Positions 1-8,163 of a stretch of DNA of 24,644 nucleotides are shown here, piece after piece. The notes under the pieces were generated by a model. That model did not search any database. It was not told where the DNA came from and saw only the letters and a list, made by a program, of their open reading frames with translations. The translations under genes and the position numbers were made by a program. The first letter of the stretch is position 1. The number at the start of each line of letters is the position of its first letter. The DNA comes from TMED13 sp042090305 (GTDB lineage: Bacteria > Pseudomonadota > Alphaproteobacteria > Methylaequorales > Methylaequoraceae), in NCBI GenBank assembly GCA_042090305.1, contig JBELJQ010000024.1:1-24644 (forward strand), read 5' to 3'.

Positions 1-194
1 TTTGGAGAATCTATACTATCTACCGAACGAGGTCCACCCGAGAAAATAATTCCTCGAACATCATTACGATCAAAGATTTGTTCATTGAGATCATAATAAG
101 GAATGATTACACTATAGACTTCTAACTCTCTTACTCTTCTAGCAATTAATTTTGTTACCTGTGATCCAAAGTCTACTATTAAAACAGTTTTCAT
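1..194 (-). CDS. guaA: GMP synthase (glutamine-hydrolysing), N-terminal part, cut by window edge
   Basis: Translation of the minus strand from the ATG at 194-192 gives 64 residues starting MKTVLIVDFGSQVTKLIARR and containing FSGGPRSV. These are the first strand and the oxyanion-loop motif of the class I glutamine amidotransferase domain of GMP synthase, which converts XMP to GMP using glutamine and ATP. The start codon overlaps the guaB stop by one base (TAATG), indicating translational coupling with the gene that makes its substrate. The catalytic Cys, the ATP pyrophosphatase domain and the dimerisation domain lie outside the window. Identification rests on the N-terminus plus the guaB context; another class I amidotransferase is possible but unlikely. 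Confidence 0.93.
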   Translation of the reverse strand, partial: MKTVLIVDFGSQVTKLIARRVRELEVYSVIIPYYDLNEQIFDRNDVRGIIFSGGPRSVDSIDSP

Positions 195-1663
195 TATTTA
201 TTAGTTTGGTAATTTGGTGATTCTCTAGTAATTGATATATTATTAACGTGACTTTCACTTAAACCAGATGATGTGATCTTAACAAATTTAGAATTTTTTC
301 TGAATAACTTGAGATTTTTATTACCAGTATATCCAAGAGAGGCTTTGAGCCCACCAATCAGTTGTTGAATTACTTTTTCTAAAGGTCCTCGATATGGAAC
401 TCTACCTTCCACACCCTCAGGAACAAACTTATCTGAACTTTCAACCTCATCTTGAAAATAACGGTCTGCAGATCCCCTACCCATAGCTCCCAAGGATCCC
501 ATGCCTCTGTAAGATTTATAAGTTCTACCGTTAGATAAGAAGATTTCACCTGGTGCTTCATCAGTTCCAGCAAATAATGACCCAATCATTACAACGTCTG
601 CTCCAAAAGCTAAAGCTTTTGAAATATCTCCTGAATATTTGATTCCTCCATCTGAAATAATTGGAATATCACTTTTTTTAGCTACATCATACGTTTCTGA
701 AATAGCGTGTAATTGAGGGACACCAACCCCCGCCACTATTCGAGTTGTACAAATTGATCCTGGACCTATTCCAACTTTAAGCGCGTCTGCTCCATTTTTA
801 ATTAAATCTTTTGCAGCCTCCCCTGTTGCAATATTTCCAACAATAACTGGAAGCTCAGGAAATCTCTTTTTTATAATTTTAAGAGTATCAATTACATTTT
901 TTGAATGACCATGTGCTGTGTCAATAGCTATAATATCGACACCTGCTTTTTTTAAAAAATTTACTCTTTCTATACCTTGCTTATCACCCACTCCAACTGC
1001 CGCTCCAACTATTAATCTTCCTAAATTATCTTTTGACGCAAGTGGAAATTTTTTAGCTTTATCAATATCTTTGACTGTTATTAAACCAATACATTTATAT
1101 TCACTATTTACTACTAATAACTTTTCTATTTTATGGGTATGTAAGAGCTTTTTTGCGTCTTCCATCGATATATTCTTTTTAACTGTAATTAGATTTTTTT
1201 TTGTCATCAGTGAACTAACACTCTGACCAAAATTATTAGCAAATCTAATGTCTCTGTTTGTTAAAATACCAACTAGTTTTTTTGTGTTCTTTTCAACAAC
1301 AGGTATACCAGAAATATTATATTTTTCTTTTAATCTAATTGCATCCTGCAATGTATTGTCTGGATTAATAGTAAAAGGATCTACAACCATTCCTGATTCA
1401 AACCTTTTCACCTTTAGAACCTCGTTAGCCTGATCTTGAAAACTTAAGTTCTTATGAATAAAACCTAAACCACCAGTTTGCGCCATTTTTATGGCAAGTG
1501 AGGATTCTGTAACAGTATCCATTGCAGCAGATACCAATGGGATATTTAACTTAATTTTTTTTGTTATAGACGTCGAAATGTTTGTGTCATTTGGTTTTAC
1601 AGAGGATTTTGATGGCAGTATCAACACATCATCAAAAGTGAGTGCTTCATTTAAATATTTCAT
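194..1663 (-). CDS. guaB: Inosine-5'-monophosphate dehydrogenase
   Basis: IMP dehydrogenase oxidises IMP to XMP with NAD+, the committed step of guanine nucleotide synthesis in the cytoplasm. The 489-residue length is usual for bacterial IMPDH. Visible features are the N-terminal TFDDVLILP motif (residues 9-17), a pair of CBS domains at roughly 91-205 inserted in the TIM barrel, the catalytic Cys loop GPGSICTTR with Cys305 (the E. coli number), the phosphate-binding SDGG motif, and the flap region RGMGSLGAMG. It lies 41 bases downstream of rlmE and overlaps guaA by one base, so it is the third gene of a ppx-rlmE-guaB-guaA run. No clear Shine-Dalgarno precedes the ATG at 1663-1661. Nothing suggests loss of function. 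Confidence 0.98.
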   Translation of the reverse strand: MKYLNEALTFDDVLILPSKSSVKPNDTNISTSITKKIKLNIPLVSAAMDTVTESSLAIKMAQTGGLGFIHKNLSFQDQANEVLKVKRFESGMVVDPFTINPDNTLQDAIRLKEKYNISGIPVVEKNTKKLVGILTNRDIRFANNFGQSVSSLMTKKNLITVKKNISMEDAKKLLHTHKIEKLLVVNSEYKCIGLITVKDIDKAKKFPLASKDNLGRLIVGAAVGVGDKQGIERVNFLKKAGVDIIAIDTAHGHSKNVIDTLKIIKKRFPELPVIVGNIATGEAAKDLIKNGADALKVGIGPGSICTTRIVAGVGVPQLHAISETYDVAKKSDIPIISDGGIKYSGDISKALAFGADVVMIGSLFAGTDEAPGEIFLSNGRTYKSYRGMGSLGAMGRGSADRYFQDEVESSDKFVPEGVEGRVPYRGPLEKVIQQLIGGLKASLGYTGNKNLKLFRKNSKFVKITSSGLSESHVNNISITRESPNYQTNK

Positions 1664-1678
1664 AGAATAATTTAAACG

Positions 1679-1701
1679 ATTATTTTACTTTATAAAATAA
1701 T
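1679..1701 (-). repeat. AT-only inverted repeat between rlmE and guaB
   Basis: Perfect 9-base arms ATTATTTTA (1679-1687) and TAAAATAAT (1693-1701) flank a 5-base loop in the 41-base gap upstream of guaB. All pairs are A-T, so an RNA hairpin would be weak and it lacks the GC stem of an intrinsic terminator. It may be a processing or pausing element, or simply chance in AT-rich DNA. Confidence 0.3.
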
Positions 1702-1704
1702 TAA

Positions 1705-2340
1705 TTATTTTTTTTTCCCAACGATATAGGTTTCAGGAGATTCTAGCCTTGAGGCCTTAGGTTTGAAATATTTGATTGACTTAAATATTAAGTTTAATTT
1801 TTTGATAAGTTCTCCCTGAGCCCCACCCTGAAAAATTTTACAAATAAAAAAACCATCTTTTTTTAAATGGTTTTCTGCAATTGATAATACAGTTTCAATA
1901 AGAGATATAATCTTTAGATGGTCAACACTCTTATTCCCAGTAGTGTTAGGAGACATATCACTCATAATAATATCAATTTTACTCTCAAAATAATTATTAA
2001 TATTTTCGTGAGTCTCATTATCAAATATATCTTTTTGAAGAAAACTCACTCCTTCAATTTCATCTATTTGTAATATATCTATACCCATTATTTTGCTTTT
2101 ATTATTTGTAAGTTGTTTTGCAACCTGCAACCACCCCCCAGGTGCAGAACCTAAATCAAGAATATTCTGAATGCTTTTTGTAAAGATATCAAATCTTTCA
2201 TTAATCTGAATCAATTTAAAAGATGACCTAGACCTGTACCCATCAGTTTTAGATTTTAAGTAATATTCGTCATTTAAATGTCTATTAAGCCACCTTGTAC
2301 TTTTATGTGAATGCTTTTTTACTAATTTAATTTTTTTCAT
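1705..2340 (-). CDS. rlmE: 23S rRNA (uridine-2'-O)-methyltransferase RlmE (FtsJ/RrmJ)
   Basis: RlmE methylates the ribose of a conserved uridine in the A-loop of 23S rRNA (U2552 in E. coli) using S-adenosylmethionine, late in 50S assembly. The 211 residues carry the SAM-binding loop DLGSAPGGWLQVA (62-74), the acidic-loop motif SDMSPNTTGN, and the K-D-K-E catalytic tetrad expected for the family: Lys42 in SSFKL, Asp128, Lys168 in FFICKIFQGG and Glu203 in SPETYIVG. It overlaps the upstream ppx-like gene by 14 bases and sits 41 bases before guaB, an arrangement seen in other alphaproteobacteria. The C-terminus ends in a short Lys run. Assignment is secure. Confidence 0.96.
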   Translation of the reverse strand: MKKIKLVKKHSHKSTRWLNRHLNDEYYLKSKTDGYRSRSSFKLIQINERFDIFTKSIQNILDLGSAPGGWLQVAKQLTNNKSKIMGIDILQIDEIEGVSFLQKDIFDNETHENINNYFESKIDIIMSDMSPNTTGNKSVDHLKIISLIETVLSIAENHLKKDGFFICKIFQGGAQGELIKKLNLIFKSIKYFKPKASRLESPETYIVGKKK

Positions 2341-3235
2341 AAAGCAGATTTAAATCTTTGATTATACCATCAGTCAAACCAGCTTGACTAACAATAATAT
2401 TTTTTATAGGGATAATTAATAGTATTTGTTCAAGAATTTCTATTCCATTTAAAAGTAGTGGGTATCGTTCTTTTATACATGGATGATTTAACATTTCATC
2501 AGTACTATAATTTCTTATTCTCAGTATTAACTCTTTTATTATGTCAACACTCAGGGCCGAGCCTTCAATCTTCTTTTTATCAAAGAATATTAAATTTTTA
2601 TTTAAAGCAGATAAAGTTGAGATAGTGCTACATGAACCTAGAGAGTAAGATACATCCATTTCTTTTATAAATTTTGATTTAAATAATTTTAAATGTCTAT
2701 TTATATCTGATAGTATTTTCTCTTTTCCGTAGAGGCTTTGTTTTTCAGAAAAGTTTACAACTCCAAATGATATTGACTTTGTTGAAAAATCACCCTTATT
2801 TACGTCAAATATTGAAAATTCTGTACTTCCTCCACCAATATCAAATAAAATACCCTTTTTGATTTTATCTAAATATTTATTACAACTTTTAAAACATAAC
2901 TTTGCCTCTTCATCTGAAGATATAATTTCTACAGAAAGTCCTGACTTTCTCTTTACTTCACTTATAAAGTAATCAGAATTTATTACCTGTCTGCATGCCT
3001 CAGTTGCAATACATCTATACTTATCCACTTTATACTCCAGCATTTTCTTAGAAAATAATATAAGACAATCTAAAGTCTTACTTATATTTTCTTTATTAAA
3101 CTCATTGCTAAATGATAGGTTCTTTATAAGATTAGTAGCAATAGACATTGTTTTGATTTCTCTAAAATTATTTACAATCACTAACCTACAGTTGTAACTC
3201 CCTATATCAATTGCTGCCAAAATTTTATTATTCAA
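2327..3235 (-). CDS. Exopolyphosphatase / guanosine pentaphosphatase family (Ppx/GppA), TTG start
   Basis: This is a sugar-kinase/actin-fold phosphatase that removes terminal phosphates from polyphosphate or pppGpp; sequence alone does not separate the two activities. Visible motifs are the first phosphate loop DIGSYNCRLVIV (10-21), the ATEACRQ segment (78-84), the catalytic-acid region SSDEEAK with Glu109/Glu110, and the second phosphate loop DIGGGSTE (132-139). At 302 residues it is essentially the N-terminal Ppx/GppA domain and lacks the C-terminal HD-type extension of E. coli Ppx. The start is TTG at 3235-3233: a stop lies in frame upstream with no ATG between, and the first internal Met (residue 30) would delete the first phosphate loop. 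It is the first gene of the operon leading to guaA. Confidence 0.9.
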   Translation of the reverse strand: MNNKILAAIDIGSYNCRLVIVNNFREIKTMSIATNLIKNLSFSNEFNKENISKTLDCLILFSKKMLEYKVDKYRCIATEACRQVINSDYFISEVKRKSGLSVEIISSDEEAKLCFKSCNKYLDKIKKGILFDIGGGSTEFSIFDVNKGDFSTKSISFGVVNFSEKQSLYGKEKILSDINRHLKLFKSKFIKEMDVSYSLGSCSTISTLSALNKNLIFFDKKKIEGSALSVDIIKELILRIRNYSTDEMLNHPCIKERYPLLLNGIEILEQILLIIPIKNIIVSQAGLTDGIIKDLNLLYEKN

Positions 3236-3313
3236 TTTACTGTATTTTAAATTAAGTAAGTATTATTCTATAAATTATTTATTATAATATCAAATAACCT
3301 TATATTACATCCA
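3236..3313. promoter_or_regulatory. Divergent promoter region, ppx operon / RND operon
   Basis: This 78-base gap separates divergent genes, so it must hold both promoters unless transcripts begin further out. It contains ATTATAAT (3281-3288), in which TATAAT can be read on both strands (3283-3288 plus; 3286-3281 minus). No convincing -35 hexamer sits at standard spacing on either strand, and the region is so AT-rich that a TATAAT match means little. Confidence 0.35.
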
Positions 3314-4351
3314 ATGAGAATTTATGTTTTAATTATAGCTCTTTCAATCTTGACTATAGGTTTACTTTTGAAAAAAGATAAAAAGATAACAAAGGTAACT
3401 GATAAGAATATTACTAAAACTGTTGAAATTAATTATTTACCCAAAAAGCAATTTTCCAGAGTATTAAAGTTACGAGGATTTACGGAGGCTTCAAGGGTTG
3501 TTATTTTAAAATCTCAAGTTGAAGGAAAGATTAGTTCTAAACTTTTCGAAAAGGGAACCTTTTATAAGGCTGGATCTCAGTTATTAATGATTGATCCAGA
3601 GGATAAGGTTGCTAAAACAAAAGAAATGGAAGCTTTGTTTAATCAGAGAAAAAAAGAATACGAAGTGGCAGAGCAACTTTATAATAAAGGGTTTAGGTCT
3701 GAATTAAAACTTTCTAAATCCAGAACAAACTTCGAAAATGCATTAGCTCTATTTGAAAAGAGTCAAGTTGAACTTAGTAATACAAAAGTTGTTATACCTT
3801 TTGATAGTATTGTAGATGACAGTTATGTTGAACTAGGGGATTACCTCAAAAAAGGAGATGAAATTGCTAAGGTTGTTGACTTGAACCCACTACATGTAAA
3901 TCTTTCTACAAATGAAAAAGATATTAATAAAATTACACTTAATCAAAAAGTGAACGTGATCATAGGTAATAAATTTTTAACAGGAAAAGTTAACTTTATT
4001 TCAAGAACTTCTGATAAAGAAACTAGAAATTTTAGAATACAGGTTGAAATAGAAAATAAAAATAACGAGATATTTAGCGGTTTATCGAGTGAAATAGAAT
4101 TAAAACTTAAACCAGTGGCTGCTTTTTTTATTCCTTCGTCTTTGATTACTTTGAATGACTTAGGAGAGATTGGAATAAAAACTGTTAATAATAATATTGT
4201 TGAATTTATGCCAATAAAAATTATTAGTGATAGTGGAAGTGGATATTGGATAAATCTAGAAAATTTTAAGGAAGATGAAATACCAATTATAACACAAGGG
4301 CATGAGTTTACTGTTGATGGAGAAACTGTAAAGATTAAGATAAATGATTGA
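3314..4351 (+). CDS. RND efflux periplasmic adaptor (membrane-fusion protein)
   Basis: Periplasmic adaptor of a tripartite RND exporter, linking the inner-membrane pump to an outer-membrane channel. Residues about 4-18 are hydrophobic (YVLIIALSILTIGLLL) and serve as an uncleaved anchor or signal. Two half-lipoyl (barrel-sandwich) motifs are visible, SQVEGKISSKLFEKGTFYKAG and later IPFDSIVDDSYVELGDYLKKGDEIAK, flanking a short coiled-coil hairpin rich in Lys and Glu. A beta-barrel segment follows. The length of 345 residues is normal for HlyD/AcrA-type adaptors. Its stop overlaps the pump gene start by 8 bases, so the two are co-translated. Substrate cannot be predicted, and no TolC-like gene is in the window. 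Confidence 0.92.
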   Translation: MRIYVLIIALSILTIGLLLKKDKKITKVTDKNITKTVEINYLPKKQFSRVLKLRGFTEASRVVILKSQVEGKISSKLFEKGTFYKAGSQLLMIDPEDKVAKTKEMEALFNQRKKEYEVAEQLYNKGFRSELKLSKSRTNFENALALFEKSQVELSNTKVVIPFDSIVDDSYVELGDYLKKGDEIAKVVDLNPLHVNLSTNEKDINKITLNQKVNVIIGNKFLTGKVNFISRTSDKETRNFRIQVEIENKNNEIFSGLSSEIELKLKPVAAFFIPSSLITLNDLGEIGIKTVNNNIVEFMPIKIISDSGSGYWINLENFKEDEIPIITQGHEFTVDGETVKIKIND

Positions 4352-7300
4352 AAATTTTCTAAATAAAAAAAAATTAATTCTTACTTTTTTGTTTTTTTTT
4401 ATATTATTTGGACTTAGTAAGTATATAAACCTACCAAAAGAATCTGATCCTGACATCAGCATACCAATTATCTATGTTTCATTGGCTCACAAAGGAATAT
4501 CTCCTGATGACTCTGAGAGATTATTAATCAAACCACTCGAAAAAGAACTAAAAAATATAGAAGGTATAAAAAAAGTTTCTTCAAACTCGTTTAATGGTGG
4601 AGGAAATATCATTCTAGAATTTGATGCTGGTTTCAATTCTGACAAGGCATTATCAGATACAAGAGTAAAAATTGATTTAATAAAAAATAAACTTCCTGAG
4701 GCGGCGGAAGAGCCAATAGCATCTGAGGTAAACCTTTCACGGTTTCCCGTTCTTGCCATAGCTATTTCAGGTAATGTAAATGAAAGGGTGATAAATAAAT
4801 ATGCAAAAGAATTAAAAGATCAGATAGAGAGTATTTCTGAAGTATTAGAGGTTCAAACACTTGGTGATAGAGAAAGAGAGATTCAAATTCTAGTTAATCC
4901 CAAAATGGTAAAAAATTATGGGTTAACTAACAAAGAAGTTCTAGCTTCAATATCTGAAAGTAATTTAATGATTCCTGCTGGAGCACTTACTAATAAAAAA
5001 GGTAGTTTTAATGTTACCATTCCAAGTTTAATTGAAAACAGAGAAGATCTCCTTAAACTTCCAATCAAAAGTAATAATAATTCAGTAGTTTTTCTAAAGG
5101 ATGTTGCAGATGTAAGAGACTCATTTAAACAGAGAAGAGGATATGCAAGAAATAATGGAGAAAATGCAGTTATTCTTGAGGTTTCAAAACGTACAGGAGA
5201 AAATATAATTGAAACAATTAATAAAATTAAAGTATTAGTTAATTCACAAAAAAAAAGTACTCCTGATTTTATAGATATAAACTTTTTTCAGGATGAGTCT
5301 GATAAAATTAAAAACCAAATTAAAGATTTAGAAAACAATGTAATATTAGCAAGTTTGATTGTCCTAATGATAATTGTAGTTTTTATGGGATGGAAATCAG
5401 GTTTGCTAGTAAGTATTTCTATACCAGCCTCATTTTTATGCTCAATGATAATTCTATCGTTCTTTCAAGTTACAATAAATGTAGTTGTATTATTTTCATT
5501 GATTTTGTCAGTGGGTATTTTAATAGATGGAGCTATAATTGTTGTTGAGTATGCTAATCGAAGGGCAAGTGAAGGAATATCTAAAGACGAAGTTTATAAA
5601 TTATCCGCTCAAAAGATGTTAGTTCCCGTTCTTGCTTCGACATTAACAACCCTCGCGGCTTTTTTTCCATTAATCTTCTGGCCAGGTATTGCTGGAGAAT
5701 TTATGTTTTATCTACCTGTAACATTACTTGCTGTATTAAGTTCATCATTATTAGTGGCTTTAATTTTTATTCCAACAATTGGAAGTATATTTGGTAGTGA
5801 TAAAAACTATTCTAAAAATTCAATACAAAATTTAAATCTTCTTGAGAAAGGTGATTTAAAAAAGGTTAGAGGAATTCAAGGCAAGTATATTGAACTAATG
5901 AGTTATAGTTTAAGTAACCCAAAAAAGTTAATTTTCTTAACTCTTATATTATTACTTTTTGTTCAAGTTCTATATTCAAAACTTGGCAAAGGCTTTGAAT
6001 TTTTTCCTCCCATAGAACCCGATTATGCTGAGATTGTAATTCATGCTGGGGGAAACCTATCGGCATTAGAAAAAGACGAAATAGTAAAAAATATCGAAAA
6101 GGAGATAATACAAAATGAATTTATTAGGAATATATATTCACGTAGTGGGATTATCAAAGGAAATAAGAAAAGTGAATCAGATGATGTAATTGGATCTATT
6201 AAAATTGAATTTAAATATTGGAAAAGTAGGCCGAGTTCAAATAAAATTATTGAGGAACTTAAGGGGGTTACTAGAAAGTTTTCTGGTATTTACATAGAAT
6301 TTATTGAAAAAAAGGATGGCCCTCCAAAAGATAAAGATATTGAAATTGAAATGGTAAATTTTGACCAACAAGAGCTGCTTATTGAGTCATTGCTCCTATA
6401 CGATTTCTTAAAAAAAGAAAACTGGGTTAAAAACATTGACAGTGACGTTATTAGTACTGGTGTGGAGTGGGAATTAAAAATTAATAGAGAACAAGCCGAT
6501 AAATATGGAGTTGATTTAACATCCGTCGGAAATTCTATACAAATGTTAACGCATGGATTAAAAGTAACTGAATTTATGCCAACCGATAGTGACGAAGAAG
6601 TCGATATTGTTGTGAAGTATAATGCTGAGTTCAGAACCCTTGATGAACTTGATAACGTTCTCATTGAAGGAGACAATGGACCTATTTCTCTAAGCATGTT
6701 TGTTGACAGAATACCCAAAAAAAAAATAAGTAAGATTACGAGATCTAATTCAATAAGATCCAAAAACATTAAATTTGATGTGCAGGAAAATATTATTAGT
6801 AGTAATAAAATTTCTGAAATAATTAAATGGGTAAAACTAAGTGATTTAAACTCTAAAGTTATATTTAGAGGACAAGAAGAGGATCAAAACGAGGCAAAAG
6901 CTTTTTTGATGAAAGCATTCTTCATTGCAATTTTTTTAATAACTATAATTTTAATAGCTGTATTTAATAGTTTTTATTACTGTCTTATTATTCTATCTGC
7001 GATTATTTTTTCAACCATTGGTGTAATGATAGGACTTCTTCTATCTGATAAACCGTTTGGAATAATAATGAGTGGCATTGGAATCATTGCTCTAGCCGGG
7101 ATTGTTGTAAATAATAATATTGTTCTCTTAGATACATATCAGAAGTTAAAAAATAACGGAGAGAGTATTAAAAATTGTATAATAAGAACGGGAGCTCAAA
7201 GACTGAGACCTGTTATGCTTACAACGTTAACAACATTTTTTGGCTTAATTCCTATGGCAATTGGTTTAAATATTGATTTCATCAATTTAGAAATAAATTT

Positions 7301-7442
7301 TAACAGCCCTTCTTCACAATGGTGGATACAATTATCCAATGCAATGGTTTTTGGAGTAATGTTCTCATTTATTCTAACATTAATTATTACTCCCTGTTTA
7401 ATACTTATAGGTGAAAACTCTAAACTTTTAAGGAAACTTTAG
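4344..7442 (+). CDS. RND-type inner-membrane efflux pump (HAE1/AcrB-like)
   Basis: Proton-driven pump of the resistance-nodulation-division superfamily, 1032 residues, in the usual range. The layout is a first membrane helix near 10-25, a large periplasmic loop, a helix block at about 333-480, a second large periplasmic loop, and a final helix block from about 855. Helix 4 carries GILIDGAIIVVEYA, in which Asp395 matches AcrB Asp407 but the Asp408 position is Gly396. Helix 10 carries GIVVNNNIVLLD, where Asn923 replaces AcrB Lys940. Both substitutions recur in a non-AcrB branch of RND pumps, so the protein is likely active with a different proton relay. It follows the adaptor gene with an 8-base overlap, and its last 23 bases overlap pssA on the other strand. 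Confidence 0.93.
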   Translation: MIENFLNKKKLILTFLFFFILFGLSKYINLPKESDPDISIPIIYVSLAHKGISPDDSERLLIKPLEKELKNIEGIKKVSSNSFNGGGNIILEFDAGFNSDKALSDTRVKIDLIKNKLPEAAEEPIASEVNLSRFPVLAIAISGNVNERVINKYAKELKDQIESISEVLEVQTLGDREREIQILVNPKMVKNYGLTNKEVLASISESNLMIPAGALTNKKGSFNVTIPSLIENREDLLKLPIKSNNNSVVFLKDVADVRDSFKQRRGYARNNGENAVILEVSKRTGENIIETINKIKVLVNSQKKSTPDFIDINFFQDESDKIKNQIKDLENNVILASLIVLMIIVVFMGWKSGLLVSISIPASFLCSMIILSFFQVTINVVVLFSLILSVGILIDGAIIVVEYANRRASEGISKDEVYKLSAQKMLVPVLASTLTTLAAFFPLIFWPGIAGEFMFYLPVTLLAVLSSSLLVALIFIPTIGSIFGSDKNYSKNSIQNLNLLEKGDLKKVRGIQGKYIELMSYSLSNPKKLIFLTLILLLFVQVLYSKLGKGFEFFPPIEPDYAEIVIHAGGNLSALEKDEIVKNIEKEIIQNEFIRNIYSRSGIIKGNKKSESDDVIGSIKIEFKYWKSRPSSNKIIEELKGVTRKFSGIYIEFIEKKDGPPKDKDIEIEMVNFDQQELLIESLLLYDFLKKENWVKNIDSDVISTGVEWELKINREQADKYGVDLTSVGNSIQMLTHGLKVTEFMPTDSDEEVDIVVKYNAEFRTLDELDNVLIEGDNGPISLSMFVDRIPKKKISKITRSNSIRSKNIKFDVQENIISSNKISEIIKWVKLSDLNSKVIFRGQEEDQNEAKAFLMKAFFIAIFLITIILIAVFNSFYYCLIILSAIIFSTIGVMIGLLLSDKPFGIIMSGIGIIALAGIVVNNNIVLLDTYQKLKNNGESIKNCIIRTGAQRLRPVMLTTLTTFFGLIPMAIGLNIDFINLEINFNSPSSQWWIQLSNAMVFGVMFSFILTLIITPCLILIGENSKLLRKL

Positions 7443-8145
7443 ATTCGTAGACAGCGAATGGAATACTTAGGAAATATGTTATAATTAAGCATGTCATTGC
7501 AAGCCAAATATCTGTTAAAAGTAAATAAGTAAAACTAGCAAACAGAGCAATAACCAGAGGAATTAGCTTTTTATCAATTTTGAGTCCTTTGAGAGAATAA
7601 GTAGGTATGTTAGATATCATTAATATTGATGGTAAAAAAAGATAAAACTTCAAAAAATATTCATACTCAGAAATGTTGATTTCAAATCTAAAATATATCA
7701 TCAATGGTAAAAGAGAGAGACCTGCAGCTGCTGGAGTTGATATTCCTGAAAAAAATTTTAGACTAATAGAATCGGTTTTATTTTCATGACTTAAAACATT
7801 AAACTTGGCTAATCTAGACGATGAACATATCGCATAAAATATTACGATTGCCCAGTTAGTATCAAAGAATATTGACTTTGACCACAAATACACAATAATT
7901 GCGGGTGCCACACCAAAGCTTATAAAATCGGCTAATGAATCTAATTCTACTCCAAAATTTGAGTTTGTTTTAAGAAACCTTGCTAACTTACCATCCAAAT
8001 TATCCAAAAAAGAGGAAAAAACTACTAAAGCAACTGCAATCTGCCATTTATTCTCAAAAGCAAACTTAATTGCAGATAAACCAAGAGTTAAGGAAATGAA
8101 TGTAATTAAATTTGGTACCAGACTTCTCAAAGATAACTTTTTCAT
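7420..8145 (-). CDS. pssA: CDP-diacylglycerol-serine O-phosphatidyltransferase
   Basis: Integral membrane enzyme that condenses CDP-diacylglycerol with L-serine to give phosphatidylserine. It has the complete CDP-alcohol phosphotransferase signature: Asp48, Asp51, Gly52, Ala55, Arg56, Gly65, Asp69 and Asp73 with the spacing D-x2-DG-x2-AR-x8-G-x3-D-x3-D. Several hydrophobic helices follow (about 100-240). The length of 241 residues fits the type II (Bacillus/alphaproteobacterial) PssA. It lies 18 bases downstream of psd, the next enzyme of the pathway, which supports the serine rather than glycerol-phosphate assignment. Its 3' end runs 23 bases into the convergent RND pump gene. Confidence 0.94.
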   Translation of the reverse strand: MKKLSLRSLVPNLITFISLTLGLSAIKFAFENKWQIAVALVVFSSFLDNLDGKLARFLKTNSNFGVELDSLADFISFGVAPAIIVYLWSKSIFFDTNWAIVIFYAICSSSRLAKFNVLSHENKTDSISLKFFSGISTPAAAGLSLLPLMIYFRFEINISEYEYFLKFYLFLPSILMISNIPTYSLKGLKIDKKLIPLVIALFASFTYLLLTDIWLAMTCLIITYFLSIPFAVYESKVSLKV

Positions 8146-8163
8146 GATAATAAAATATTTAAT

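Noticed and set aside
379..585. Reading frame of 68 codons on the minus strand inside guaB
   Set aside because: Overlaps the conserved C-terminal half of guaB in another frame and has no family-like sequence.
918..1433. Two plus-strand reading frames (102 and 61 codons) opposite guaB
   Set aside because: Antisense shadows of a fully conserved gene; low-complexity Ser/Phe/Ile-rich translations with no motif.
6290..6769. 159-codon minus-strand reading frame opposite the RND pump gene
   Set aside because: Ser/Thr/Ile-rich shadow translation, no start context or domain, and the pump frame is conserved here.
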